Source: Bacteroidales bacterium (GTDB lineage Bacteria; Bacteroidota; Bacteroidia; Bacteroidales; NBLH01). Taken from it: a stretch of DNA of 64,000 nt. Shown here piece after piece: positions 9,165 through 17,714 of this stretch. The translations under genes and the position numbers were made by a program. The stretch is from the NCBI GenBank assembly GCA_016937695.1, contig JAFGWC010000119.1, forward strand, positions 24,096 through 88,095, read 5' to 3'. Below the pieces are notes generated by a model. It ran no database searches, was not told the origin of the DNA, and saw nothing but the letters and a program-made list of their open reading frames with translations. The stretch's first letter is position 1. Every line of letters begins with the position of its first letter.

Positions 9165-9179
9165 TGGTATCTAAATTGT
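9165..9179 (+). promoter_or_regulatory. Possible sigma-54 (-24/-12) promoter
   Basis: TGGTAT, five bases, then TTGT has the exact spacing of the sigma-54 consensus TGGCAC-N5-TTGC. It keeps the invariant GG, while the -12 GC is GT. The predicted transcription start is about 40 bases before the ATG at 9230. The paired sites at 9065-9101 lie where an enhancer-binding protein would bind. This is a candidate only. Confidence 0.3.
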
Positions 9180-9229
9180 TTAGTATAAATTCTTAAATAA
9201 ATTATTATTAACAACCAAAATAAAACACA

Positions 9230-9991
9230 ATGAAAAAAACAATTTTAATTTTAGTTACAGTAATTTTTTCAACATTAGGTTTAAAAGCGCAAGACATGAC
9301 GATTGATCAAGTTTTAGAAACTTATTTCGAAACTTTAGGTCAAGAAAAATTAAGTGCAGTTACTTCAATTACAATGACAGGAAAACAAATGGCTCAAGGA
9401 ATGGAGTTTCCTTTTAAAGTTACTATAAAAAGACCAAACAAGCTTAGATTAGAAGCAACAGTTCAAGGAAACACAATGGTACAAGCATTTGATGGCGAAA
9501 AAGGATGGATGATTGCACCATGGCTTGGAACTTCTGATCCTCAAGATGTTGGCGAAGACCAAATAAAAGGTTTCAAAGAACAAGCTGATATCGATGGTAA
9601 ACTTTTTAACTGGAAAGAAAAAGGATATACAGTTGAATTAATTGGCAAAGAAGATATGGAAGGAACCGAAGTTTATAAAATTAAATTAACCGAAAAGCCA
9701 GAAAAAGAAGGCGAAGCAGGCGATGTTACTTTTTATTTTGTTGATGCTGAAAATTTTGTTGTTTTAAAAACTACAGCAAAAAGAATTTTGAGAGGAACTG
9801 AAGTTTCATCAGACAGCTATTCAAGTAATTACAAAGAAGTTGAAGGAATTATTTTTCCTTTTTCAATCGAAACAAAAATGGATGGAAATTCGGTTTCTCA
9901 AATTGTTATAGAAGAAGTTAAATTTAATGAAGATATTGACGATACAATTTTTAGCAGGCCTGAAAAAAATGATGAAAGTAAATCAGAATAA
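9230..9991 (+). CDS. LolA-like outer membrane lipoprotein-sorting family protein
   Basis: This 253-residue exported protein has a clear signal peptide (MKKTILILVTVIFSTLGLKAQ, cleavage after about residue 20). The body is beta-rich with SITMTGKQMAQGMEFPFKV, KRPNKLRLEATVQGN and FDGEKGWMIAPW, the half-barrel pattern of the LolA/LolB superfamily. Bacteroidota encode many such paralogues. This one is not clearly the housekeeping LolA and may bind other lipids or lipoproteins. It ends 8 bases before the Asp-box gene, so the two are probably co-transcribed and both are exported. The acidic C-terminal tail is unremarkable. Confidence 0.75.
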   Translation: MKKTILILVTVIFSTLGLKAQDMTIDQVLETYFETLGQEKLSAVTSITMTGKQMAQGMEFPFKVTIKRPNKLRLEATVQGNTMVQAFDGEKGWMIAPWLGTSDPQDVGEDQIKGFKEQADIDGKLFNWKEKGYTVELIGKEDMEGTEVYKIKLTEKPEKEGEAGDVTFYFVDAENFVVLKTTAKRILRGTEVSSDSYSSNYKEVEGIIFPFSIETKMDGNSVSQIVIEEVKFNEDIDDTIFSRPEKNDESKSE

Positions 9992-9999
9992 TTAAAATT

Positions 10000-12900
10000 A
10001 TGAAAAGTAAAAATTTAAAATTTTGGATTTTAATTTTAGGGCTTCATCTAATTTTTATTAATCAAATATTATCTCAAAATAAAGTAAAAATTGATTACAA
10101 TACATTTGGAGCACTAAATGCAAGGCATATTGGTCCTGCAGGAATGAGCGGAAGAGTATCTGCACTTGATGCAGTAGATACTGATCCAAGGATTATATAT
10201 ATAGGCTCGGCAAGTGGCGGACTATGGAAAACAAAAAACGGCGGAACTACTTTTAAGCCAATTTTTGATGAATATACTCAATCGATTGGTGCTGTTAAAA
10301 TAGACCAAAAAAATCCGGATACAGTTTGGGTTGGAACCGGCGAAACTTGGGTAAGAAACAGTGTATCAATAGGAAACGGCATTTACAAAACAACAGATGG
10401 TGGCGAAAACTGGAAATTTCTCGGATTAAAAGAAACAGAAAGAATTGCCAGAATTGCTATTGATAAAAATAATTCTGATGTAGTTTATGTAGCTGCACTT
10501 GGTCATTTATGGGGACCAAATAAAGAAAGAGGTCTTTACAAAACATCTGATGGTGGAAAAACTTGGGAAAATATTTTATATGTAGATGAAAATACTGGTT
10601 GTACTGATATTGCAATAGATACTGAAAATCCAAATATTTTATATGCCGCAATGTGGGAATTTCAGCGAAAAGCATATACTTTTAATTCAGGCGGAAAAGG
10701 AAGCGCACTTTACAAATCAATTGATGCCGGAAAAACATGGGAAAAATTAACAAAAGACCTTCCAACTGGCATTCTTGGCAGAATTGCAATTAGTGTTTCC
10801 TCAGTTAATCCAAATATTGTTTATGCATTAATTGAATCAGAAAAAACAGCACTTTATCGCTCAAAAGATAAAGGTATAAGTTGGGAAGAAATGAACAAAA
10901 CAAGAGCTGTTTCTGAACGTCCATTCTATTTTTCAAATATTTTTGCCGATCCAATTGATACAAACAGAGTTTATAAACCCGGTTTTGGAATAACAGTTAG
11001 CGATAATGGCGGTAAAAACTTTAGCGGAACATCAATTGAAGGCGGAAACTTCCACAGCGATTTGCATGCAATGTATATTGGCAAAAAAGATAATAATCTG
11101 ATTTACATTGGCACAGATGGCGGTTTATATATTTCTGCAGATAAAGGAAATACATGGCGAATTGCTAGAAACCTTCCATTATCTCAATTTTATCATGTAA
11201 GCGCTGATATGCAATCTCCTTACAATGTTTATGGCGGTTTACAAGACAATGGTTCGTGGTATGGCCCTTCAAAAAGCCCTGGAGGAATTACAAATTATGA
11301 TTGGAAAAGCATTGGTTTTGGCGATGGTTTTTGTGTTTATTCTGATCCAAAAGATAATAATATAATTTTTTGGCAATATCAAGGAGGCGAAATTGCCAGA
11401 GCTTACGCTAAAACAAACGAATTTAAATCTATAAAACCATACAAAACAGCAGAAATCGAAGATTTAAGATTTAACTGGAATACTCCGGTTATTTTTAGCC
11501 GAGATGGAGAAAGAATGTATGTTGGCTCACAATATCTTTATGTAACTGAGAATAAAGGAGATAGCTGGAAAAGAATATCACCTGATTTAACAACAGATAA
11601 TCCGCAAAAGCAAATGCAAGAAAAATCCGGCGGTTTAACAATTGATAATTCAACAGCAGAAAATCATTGTACAATTATTACTATAAACGAATCGCCTTTA
11701 GATAAAAATATTATTTGGGTTGGCACCGATGATGGCAATATTCAAGTTACTAAAGATGGTGGAAAAACTTGGGCAAATGTTATTCAAAATATTAGTGAAC
11801 TGCCTGTAAATACATGGTGTTCATATATTGAACCTAGTAATTTCGATAAATCTACTGCATACGCCACTTTTGACGGTCATTATAATAACGACATGAATCC
11901 ATATATTTATAAAACAACAGATTTTGGTAAAACATGGATTTCATTATCAGACAATAACTTAAACACAAATAATCATATTATTAAACAAGACTTTATAAAT
12001 AAAAACTTATTGTTTTTAGGTACTGAATTTGGATTATATGTTTCTATAAACGACGGTAAATTATGGTCGAAATTTAAAGGTAATGTTCCAAATGTATCAA
12101 TAAGAGACATGGTTATTCATCCTCGCGAAAATGATTTAATTTTAGCAACTCATGGTCGCGGCATATTAATTATTGATGATATAAGCCCGTTAAGAAACTT
12201 AAAAGAAGAAACCTTAAATTCAGATTTAACGTTCTTAAAATCAAACGATTATATTATAAATGATTTAGGAATGACCCAAAATTTTGAAGGCGATGATGAG
12301 TTTAGAGGTCAAAATCCACCTGAAGCAGCTACAATTACATATTACATGAAAAAACGCCATATTTTTGGTGAAATGTATATTGAAATTTTTGATAAAGATG
12401 GAAATAATATAAAAAAATTACCTGCAGGAAACAGAAAAGGAATAAATAAAGTTGTTTGGCGATTAAGGAAAAAACCGCCAAAAGTTCCTGCATCGCCTCA
12501 ATTAGCTGGCTTTGCAATGCAAGGTCCACTTTATCCGGCAGGCGAATATACTGTAAAACTTACAAAAGGTGAAGATGTTTATGAATCAAAAATAAATATA
12601 AAACTTAATCCAAATTCGCCACATTCAGAATCAGATCGAATATTTAGGGCAAAAGTTGTAAATCAGGCCTACGATTTATTAGAAAAATTAGCTTTTATAG
12701 ATGCTCAAATAACTGATATTAGAGATAAATCTAAAACTGAAGCAAAAACAGCTTCAAAAAGCTTAAGTAAAAAGCTAAATACTCTTTACGATAAAATGGA
12801 AACACTTCATAAAGAGTTAGTTGCAACCAAAGAAGGAGATATTACAGGCGAAGAAAAGTTAAGAGAAAAAATATCTCAACTTTACGGTTACATAATGTTT

Positions 12901-13089
12901 TACAAAGGCAAACCAACTGATTCTCAGGTTCAAAGACTTAAAGATTTAGAGAAAATCATTGAACAAAAAAATAATTATTTGAATGATTTGATTAATAATG
13001 ATTTAGCCAAAATTAACAAGTCATTATTAAACGAAAAAAAATCAGAAATAAAAATTATTTCTAAAGAAGATTACTTTAAAGAAGATTAA
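10000..13089 (+). CDS. Exported VPS10/sortilin-like Asp-box beta-propeller protein
   Basis: This 1029-residue protein begins with a signal peptide (residues 1-25, ending ILSQ) and then folds as one or two beta-propellers. I count about eleven Asp-box turns of the S-x-D-x-G-x-x-W type, for example KTTDGGENW, KTSDGGKTW, KSIDAGKTW, RSKDKGISW, VTKDGGKTW and KTTDFGKTW. These span roughly residues 75-700. The last 250 residues hold a beta-sandwich-like segment and a charged coiled coil (SKKLNTLYDKMETLHKEL). Such proteins are often annotated as glycosyl hydrolases, but Asp boxes alone do not show catalysis and I see no sialidase active site. There is no type IX sorting domain, so it is likely periplasmic. 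It follows the LolA-like gene by 8 bases. Confidence 0.8.
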   Translation: MKSKNLKFWILILGLHLIFINQILSQNKVKIDYNTFGALNARHIGPAGMSGRVSALDAVDTDPRIIYIGSASGGLWKTKNGGTTFKPIFDEYTQSIGAVKIDQKNPDTVWVGTGETWVRNSVSIGNGIYKTTDGGENWKFLGLKETERIARIAIDKNNSDVVYVAALGHLWGPNKERGLYKTSDGGKTWENILYVDENTGCTDIAIDTENPNILYAAMWEFQRKAYTFNSGGKGSALYKSIDAGKTWEKLTKDLPTGILGRIAISVSSVNPNIVYALIESEKTALYRSKDKGISWEEMNKTRAVSERPFYFSNIFADPIDTNRVYKPGFGITVSDNGGKNFSGTSIEGGNFHSDLHAMYIGKKDNNLIYIGTDGGLYISADKGNTWRIARNLPLSQFYHVSADMQSPYNVYGGLQDNGSWYGPSKSPGGITNYDWKSIGFGDGFCVYSDPKDNNIIFWQYQGGEIARAYAKTNEFKSIKPYKTAEIEDLRFNWNTPVIFSRDGERMYVGSQYLYVTENKGDSWKRISPDLTTDNPQKQMQEKSGGLTIDNSTAENHCTIITINESPLDKNIIWVGTDDGNIQVTKDGGKTWANVIQNISELPVNTWCSYIEPSNFDKSTAYATFDGHYNNDMNPYIYKTTDFGKTWISLSDNNLNTNNHIIKQDFINKNLLFLGTEFGLYVSINDGKLWSKFKGNVPNVSIRDMVIHPRENDLILATHGRGILIIDDISPLRNLKEETLNSDLTFLKSNDYIINDLGMTQNFEGDDEFRGQNPPEAATITYYMKKRHIFGEMYIEIFDKDGNNIKKLPAGNRKGINKVVWRLRKKPPKVPASPQLAGFAMQGPLYPAGEYTVKLTKGEDVYESKINIKLNPNSPHSESDRIFRAKVVNQAYDLLEKLAFIDAQITDIRDKSKTEAKTASKSLSKKLNTLYDKMETLHKELVATKEGDITGEEKLREKISQLYGYIMFYKGKPTDSQVQRLKDLEKIIEQKNNYLNDLINNDLAKINKSLLNEKKSEIKIISKEDYFKED

Positions 13090-13090
13090 T

Positions 13091-13125
13091 AAAAAGAGGC
13101 TGCCTTATTTTGGCAGCCTCTTTTT
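13091..13125. terminator. Bidirectional terminator between convergent genes
   Basis: A 14-bp GC-containing stem (13091-13104 with 13112-13125) has a seven-base loop, A-run on one side and T-run on the other. It serves both the Asp-box gene (stop at 13089) and the Hsp20 gene (stop at 13131). Confidence 0.9.
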
Positions 13126-13130
13126 TAAAT

Positions 13131-13565
13131 TTACATAATCTCAATTTTTCTTTGAGCTTTTATTTTTGCCTCTTCTTTTTTAGGAATTTCAATTTGCAAA
13201 ATTCCATTTATATATTCTGCTTTTATTTCTTCGCTATTAGCAGAATCGGGCAAAGTGAAAGAACGTTGAAACGAAGTGTAATTAAACTCTCTTCGAGTAA
13301 AATTTTTGTTTTTTTCTTCATTTTTTTGTTCTTTTTCCGATTTTACTGTTAAAACATTATTGTCCAAATTAATATTAAATTCATTTTTTTCCATTCCCGG
13401 AACTGCAAATTCAATTTTAAATAAATTTTCTTCTTCAGCAATATTTACCGATGGCAATGTTGAATTTCTATTAATATTTATTCCTGCTTCAACATTACCG
13501 AAAATGTCTTCCAATAAATTTGTAAAATTTGGATAATTGTGATTTACTCTTCTAATTAATGTCAT
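13131..13565 (-). CDS. Small heat shock protein, Hsp20/alpha-crystallin family
   Basis: This 144-residue cytoplasmic chaperone prevents aggregation of unfolded proteins. After a short N-terminal arm (LLEDIFGN) comes the alpha-crystallin domain, roughly residues 38-132: FKIEFAVPGMEKNEFNINLD, then SFTLPDSANSEEIKAEYINGILQIEIPK. The A-x-x-x-n-G-x-L-type motif (AEYINGILQIEIP) is intact, and the C-terminal tail is short. The gene stands alone and has an unusually strong Shine-Dalgarno sequence, in keeping with a stress gene that is made in bulk. The promoter was not recognised. Confidence 0.95.
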   Translation of the reverse strand: MTLIRRVNHNYPNFTNLLEDIFGNVEAGININRNSTLPSVNIAEEENLFKIEFAVPGMEKNEFNINLDNNVLTVKSEKEQKNEEKNKNFTRREFNYTSFQRSFTLPDSANSEEIKAEYINGILQIEIPKKEEAKIKAQRKIEIM

Positions 13566-13573
13566 TTTATTTT

Positions 13574-13579
13574 CCTCCT
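13574..13579 (-). promoter_or_regulatory. Strong Shine-Dalgarno site of the Hsp20 gene
   Basis: On the minus strand AGGAGG lies about 8 bases before the ATG at 13565. This perfect anti-16S match is rare among the genes here, most of which show A-rich leaders without SD sequence. It fixes the start codon. Confidence 0.75.
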
Positions 13580-13712
13580 ATTTTAGTTAAAAAATTAATT
13601 CGTTTTGAACTGATATTTTCAACTTTTATACCATCAATAAAATTAAGATAAAATGACTTGAAATATAAAAAATAACCGACTTTTTGTCATCATAAACAAC
13701 AATTAAATGTCA

Positions 13713-14930
13713 TTATGTCTTCTTAATATTTTTTTCGTTTAATTTATAATAATAAAAGTAATAAAACGCCCTGATTGTAATTGTTAAAATTATAGGAATA
13801 AAAACTACACTGAAAGATTGTGGTATAATAAACCAAAAAGGTAAAATCAAAAAAGCAATTAATCCGCTTGTTAAGAAATAATAATTTAAAAACACTAATT
13901 GCCTTTTAATCAGCAACATAAAAGAAATAAAAAAGTGAGTTGGGAAAGCCCAAAGTAAATTCCAATTATTTACAACTGCTGTATGATCGGTTGCAAACCA
14001 AACTAAAAATAAAATAAGACCAATAATTCCTATAAATAAAAAGAAAATAAAATCAAATATTTTAAAAATTGTATTTCTTTTTATTTCAATCATTAATAAA
14101 ATTATTGAAAATACTAAAACATATAAAAATATTGCCATCGGACTTATTAATAAACAATTTTCTGTATCAGTTTCAACTTGCTTAAATAAAATTGCATTGT
14201 GTTTTATAAAATTTTCATCGCTCCCATTTATAGTAATTTTAGCTTTTGAAAATGCATTTCTAACATAATCCGGAATAAACATTGTTTCCGATAAATTTAC
14301 ATTTCTATCAGTAATATCGCCAAGAATTAATCTAATTCCAAATCTCGACCATGGATGTTCTTGTAAATAAGGCTTTAGCATATCTCTAAAAGTAAGAGTA
14401 TCTTTATAATCCGAATCAAATTTTAAATCTTCAGCAAGATTAATTTCCATAACATCTCTAATACGTGTTGCACAATTATCAAAAAAGAAATCGTATAAAT
14501 AATATTTATTTTCGGGTTTTCTGTTGTTTTCTAAATATTCAAAAATCTTCTGTTTTTGTTCTTGATTTAAATTTAAAACCTGTTCGTAAACCGATCTATT
14601 TTCTAATATGTACGAATAAAGAAAATTTCGCATGTGGTTGACACTCAATTGATAATTAAGCTTTCCCCGAACAAATTTCACATAAAAATTTGGTTCATCG
14701 AAACTAAATGTTCCATAATTATAAACCCAATCTATTCCTTTATTAAAATCTTTTACTCTTATTGCATTATGTCCGAAAACAGAATAAAGTTCTTCGCCTG
14801 GATTACAAGTTATAAGGCTTATTTCTGCATTTTCAGATAAATTTTGAGCCTGTAGTTTAGAATAATTAAACCCAAATATCAAAAAAATAATAAGTATTGT
14901 GAAAAATAAATTCTGTTTCATTTTTACCAT
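13713..14930 (-). CDS. lnb: Lnb-like (DUF4105) lipoprotein N-acyltransferase candidate
   Basis: This 405-residue inner-membrane protein has an N-terminal signal/anchor (about 8-27), a periplasmic domain to about residue 258 and five C-terminal membrane segments. The domain carries GEELYSVFGHNAIRV (His54) and FFFDNCATRIRDV (Cys153), the conserved His and Cys of DUF4105. Proteins of this layout include Lnb, reported as the lipoprotein N-acyltransferase of Bacteroides, which lacks a normal Lnt. The five-segment tail fits that subgroup. The reading starts at the ATG at 14930; an in-frame ATG at 14921 (MKQNLFF) is equally plausible. It stands alone, divergent from the pseudogene at 15011. Family membership is firm; the enzyme role is by homology. 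Confidence 0.7.
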   Translation of the reverse strand: MVKMKQNLFFTILIIFLIFGFNYSKLQAQNLSENAEISLITCNPGEELYSVFGHNAIRVKDFNKGIDWVYNYGTFSFDEPNFYVKFVRGKLNYQLSVNHMRNFLYSYILENRSVYEQVLNLNQEQKQKIFEYLENNRKPENKYYLYDFFFDNCATRIRDVMEINLAEDLKFDSDYKDTLTFRDMLKPYLQEHPWSRFGIRLILGDITDRNVNLSETMFIPDYVRNAFSKAKITINGSDENFIKHNAILFKQVETDTENCLLISPMAIFLYVLVFSIILLMIEIKRNTIFKIFDFIFFLFIGIIGLILFLVWFATDHTAVVNNWNLLWAFPTHFFISFMLLIKRQLVFLNYYFLTSGLIAFLILPFWFIIPQSFSVVFIPIILTITIRAFYYFYYYKLNEKNIKKT

Positions 14931-15010
14931 TTTATAATTAAATTAACTCTGCAATATAATTTTTTTTATTTAAAAAAGTTATAATTATATGTAACTAAAA
15001 TATTAATTTT

Positions 15011-15545
15011 ATGAAAAGCAAAATTACATTATTATCAACCTTAATTGTTTTTTCGATATTTAATTTATCAAACAGCTATTTAGCTCAATCTCAAGGATTT
15101 ACAAAAAATGCAACAATAGAATATAAAGGCGAAAGACGGAAAAAGGGTTAAAGGAAAATTTATAAGTTTTAAAGACACAAACAAAAAAACTCTTATTAGC
15201 AGTTTTACAGCATTTACAGTTCAATCAAAAGATGGAGATTATATTAAAAATATTGATGTTTTATTCAAAGATTATATAAGTCTTAGTGGTGGTAAAAATA
15301 TTGGAAACAACCAATGTGAATATACATTTACTCGTAATGATAACAAATCCTTTAACGGAAGATTAATCTGTTTTTTTTTCGGCGTTGTAATTGAGGATAT
15401 GGATGGATTTGGTCAAAACACTTATAATTTAAAAGATATAATTCCTTTAAGCGTTGTTTCAAAAGGAAATAATCAGAATACATCAAATGCATTTATTATT
15501 TGTCCACATTGCGGCGAAAAAATTTATATTGATGCTCATAAATAA
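15011..15545 (+). pseudogene. Frameshifted gene for a secreted zinc-ribbon-ended protein
   Basis: The first frame starts at the ATG at 15011 with a good signal peptide (MKSKITLLSTLIVFSIFNLS, cleaved near YLAQ). It stops at 15149-15151 after 46 codons. The +1 frame is then open to the TAA at 15543-15545, encoding KDGKRVKGKFISFKDTNKK and onwards. It ends in CPHCGEKIYIDAHK, a half zinc ribbon. Dropping one A from the AAA at 15132-15134 would join the frames as EYKGEDGKRVKGKF, giving about 178 residues. The two parts thus look like one gene broken by a single-base insertion, or a sequencing error. No function is recognised. A strong terminator follows. Confidence 0.7.
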
Positions 15546-15550
15546 AGTAA

Positions 15551-15588
15551 AAAAAGATGGAAGTTAAAAAAACCTTCCATCTTTTTTT
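15551..15588. terminator. Bidirectional terminator between convergent genes
   Basis: An 8-bp perfect stem (GATGGAAG at 15556-15563 with CTTCCATC at 15574-15581) is flanked by an A-run and a T-run. It serves both the pseudogene on the plus strand and the P-loop gene ending at 15608 on the minus strand. Confidence 0.85.
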
Positions 15589-15607
15589 AAAAATGCATTT
15601 TTTCACA

Positions 15608-16948
15608 TTAAGCTAGTCTGTGTTTTATAGAAAAATCAGTTAAAACCATATCTAAATTAGGTTCACCAATTTCTTGTAAATCGTAATAAATACGAGTATT
15701 TGGTTTGTCTATTTTAATAATTCTATTTAAATCTATCGGAGTTCCAATAATTACAGAATCGCAATCAACATTTTTAATAGTTTGTTCCAAATCTTTAAGT
15801 TGCTGTTCGCTATATCCCATTGCAGGCAATAAATTGCCAATATTTGGATAAATTCTGTAAGTTTCGGCTAATTTACCAACAGCATTATTTCTTGGATCAA
15901 TAATTTCAGCAGCACCAAATTTTTGAGCAGCAATTGTTCCTGCTCCAAGTTTCATTTCTCCATGAGTTAAAGTTGGTCCGTCTTCAACAACAAGAACTCT
16001 TTTACCTTTAATAAGTTCAGGATTATCAACTTTAATAGGTGAAGCGCCGTCAACAACAATCGCTTTTGGATTAACCTGAGCAATACTTTCACGTACAATT
16101 TGAATTCCTTCAGGACTAGCAGAATCCATTTTATTTATAACAATAACATCAGCTAATCTCATATTTACTTCTCCGGGATAATAGCTTAATTCATGTCCCG
16201 CACGATGAGGATCGGCAACAGTAATAGTTAAATCAGGTTTGTAAAAAGAAAAGTCATTATTACCACCATCCCATAAAATAACATCACATCCATCAGGATC
16301 TTTTTCTGCGTCTCTTAAAATTGCTTCATAATCAACACCTGCATAAATTACATTTCCTCTAACTACATGTGGTTCATATTCTTCCATTTCTTCGATAGTG
16401 CATTTATGTTTCTTAAGATCAGCAACTTCTGCAAATCTTTGAACTTTTTGAGCAACTAAATCGCCGTAAGGCATTGGATGACGAACAGCAACAACTTTTA
16501 AGCCTTTTGCCATTAGATATTCAATAACTTTTCGTGAGGTTTGACTTTTTCCGCATCCTGTACGAGTAGCAACAACAGCCACAACAGGTTTAGTGCTTTT
16601 TATCATAGTATCCTTTGGACCTAACAATTCAAAATTAGCTCCGGCAGCATTAACCAAAGCACTCATTCTCATAACTCTCTCATAAGGAACATCGCTGTAC
16701 GAAAAAACACAATTATCAACATTGTTTTCTTCTATTAATTTTGTAAGATCTTCTTCAGCATAAATAGGAATTCCTTGAGGATAAAGTTCGCCTGCTAATT
16801 CAGCTGGATATTTTCTGCCATCTATATCAGGAATTTGAGCTGCAGTAAAAGCAACCACATTATACAAATCATTGTTTCTAAAATAGGTATTAAAGTTATG
16901 GAAATCTCTTCCGGCAGCACCAATAATGATAACATTCTTTTTTGCCAT
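15608..16948 (-). CDS. COG2403 P-loop protein, cyclic 2,3-diphosphoglycerate synthetase-like
   Basis: This 446-residue cytoplasmic protein starts with a Rossmann-like region (NVIIIGAAGRDFHNFNTYFR) and then a P-loop domain with Walker A TGCGKSQ at 130-136. Later motifs are LWDGGNNDFSFYKPDLTITV and DVIVINKMDSA, the latter like the NKxD specificity motif of GTPases. This is the COG2403 family, which includes archaeal cyclic 2,3-diphosphoglycerate synthetase, an enzyme that makes an osmolyte or thermoprotectant. Bacterial members are widespread and their substrate is mostly untested. The gene is monocistronic, with its own promoter at 16994-17001. Base composition does not differ visibly from neighbours. 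Confidence 0.75.
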   Translation of the reverse strand: MAKKNVIIIGAAGRDFHNFNTYFRNNDLYNVVAFTAAQIPDIDGRKYPAELAGELYPQGIPIYAEEDLTKLIEENNVDNCVFSYSDVPYERVMRMSALVNAAGANFELLGPKDTMIKSTKPVVAVVATRTGCGKSQTSRKVIEYLMAKGLKVVAVRHPMPYGDLVAQKVQRFAEVADLKKHKCTIEEMEEYEPHVVRGNVIYAGVDYEAILRDAEKDPDGCDVILWDGGNNDFSFYKPDLTITVADPHRAGHELSYYPGEVNMRLADVIVINKMDSASPEGIQIVRESIAQVNPKAIVVDGASPIKVDNPELIKGKRVLVVEDGPTLTHGEMKLGAGTIAAQKFGAAEIIDPRNNAVGKLAETYRIYPNIGNLLPAMGYSEQQLKDLEQTIKNVDCDSVIIGTPIDLNRIIKIDKPNTRIYYDLQEIGEPNLDMVLTDFSIKHRLA

Positions 16949-16993
16949 AATTGTTTAAGTTTTAAGTGTTAATTAATTTTTATTGATCATTGA

Positions 16994-17001
16994 CAAATAT
17001 A
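16994..17001 (-). promoter_or_regulatory. -7 promoter element of the COG2403 gene
   Basis: On the minus strand this reads TATATTTG, fitting TAnnTTTG. It lies about 45 bases before the ATG at 16948. Confidence 0.6.
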
Positions 17002-17075
17002 CATTTTTAAATTCTAATAAATAATGAGTTTTATCTATGTTTAGAAAAATATTTTTTTTATAAGTTTTGGTATGA

Positions 17076-17083
17076 TAAATTTG
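17076..17083 (+). promoter_or_regulatory. -7 promoter element of acpH
   Basis: TAAATTTG fits TAnnTTTG and lies 28 bases before the ATG at 17112. The -33 region is a T-run with no clear TTG. Confidence 0.55.
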
Positions 17084-17111
17084 CATAATACTCAATTATT
17101 GATTTTTTTTA

Positions 17112-17714
17112 ATGAACTATTTAGCACATTTACTTTTATCTGGTGATAATGATGAAATTAAGCTAGGAAATTTTATTGCTGATGCAGTAAAAGGGAAAAA
17201 CTATAAAGTATTTTCAACAAATATTCAAACAGGAATAATTCTGCACAGAAAAATTGATTATTTTACTGATAATCATCAAATTACCAAAGAACTATCATTT
17301 ACTTTGAGAGAAAAGTACAAAAAACATTCTGGTATTGTAGTGGATATTTTTTATGATTATTTTTTAGCTAATAATTGGGAAGAGTATTCTGAACAAAAAT
17401 TCGAAAACTTTATTTCAAATACGCACGCTTTATTAATCCACAATTATAAAATTTTACCTCCAAAAATAAAAAGGGTATTGCCATTTTTAATTGCAAAAAA
17501 AAGATTATTAAGTTATAAAAAAATAATAGGAATAAGTGATGTTTTAACAGCAATGTCTAAATATACATCACTTCCATATGAAACAGATTTTGCAATAAAA
17601 ATACTAACGGAAAATTATGATGAGTTCAACACGAAATTTAATCATTTTTACAAAGAGATTGATCAATATGTAAAAGAAGAATTAAGCTCTATTTCAAAGC
17701 TGCTCTATTCTTGA
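17112..17714 (+). CDS. acpH: Acyl carrier protein phosphodiesterase AcpH
   Basis: AcpH hydrolyses the phosphopantetheine arm from holo-ACP. The 200-residue product begins with the family signature MNYLAHLLLSGDNDEIKLGN, then FIADAVKG, GIILHRKIDYFTDNH and GIVVDIFYDYFLANNW. The His and Asp residues of these motifs would form the metal centre of the HD-like fold. Length is normal. The gene is convergent with rodA and their 3' ends overlap by 21 bases, so the last codons of each are constrained. Substrate identity rests on family membership. Confidence 0.85.
   Translation: MNYLAHLLLSGDNDEIKLGNFIADAVKGKNYKVFSTNIQTGIILHRKIDYFTDNHQITKELSFTLREKYKKHSGIVVDIFYDYFLANNWEEYSEQKFENFISNTHALLIHNYKILPPKIKRVLPFLIAKKRLLSYKKIIGISDVLTAMSKYTSLPYETDFAIKILTENYDEFNTKFNHFYKEIDQYVKEELSSISKLLYS

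Noticed and set aside
13110..13536. Two plus-strand ORFs opposite the Hsp20 gene
   Set aside because: They are Phe/Ser-rich complements of the Lys/Glu-rich Hsp20 frame, which is clearly the real gene.
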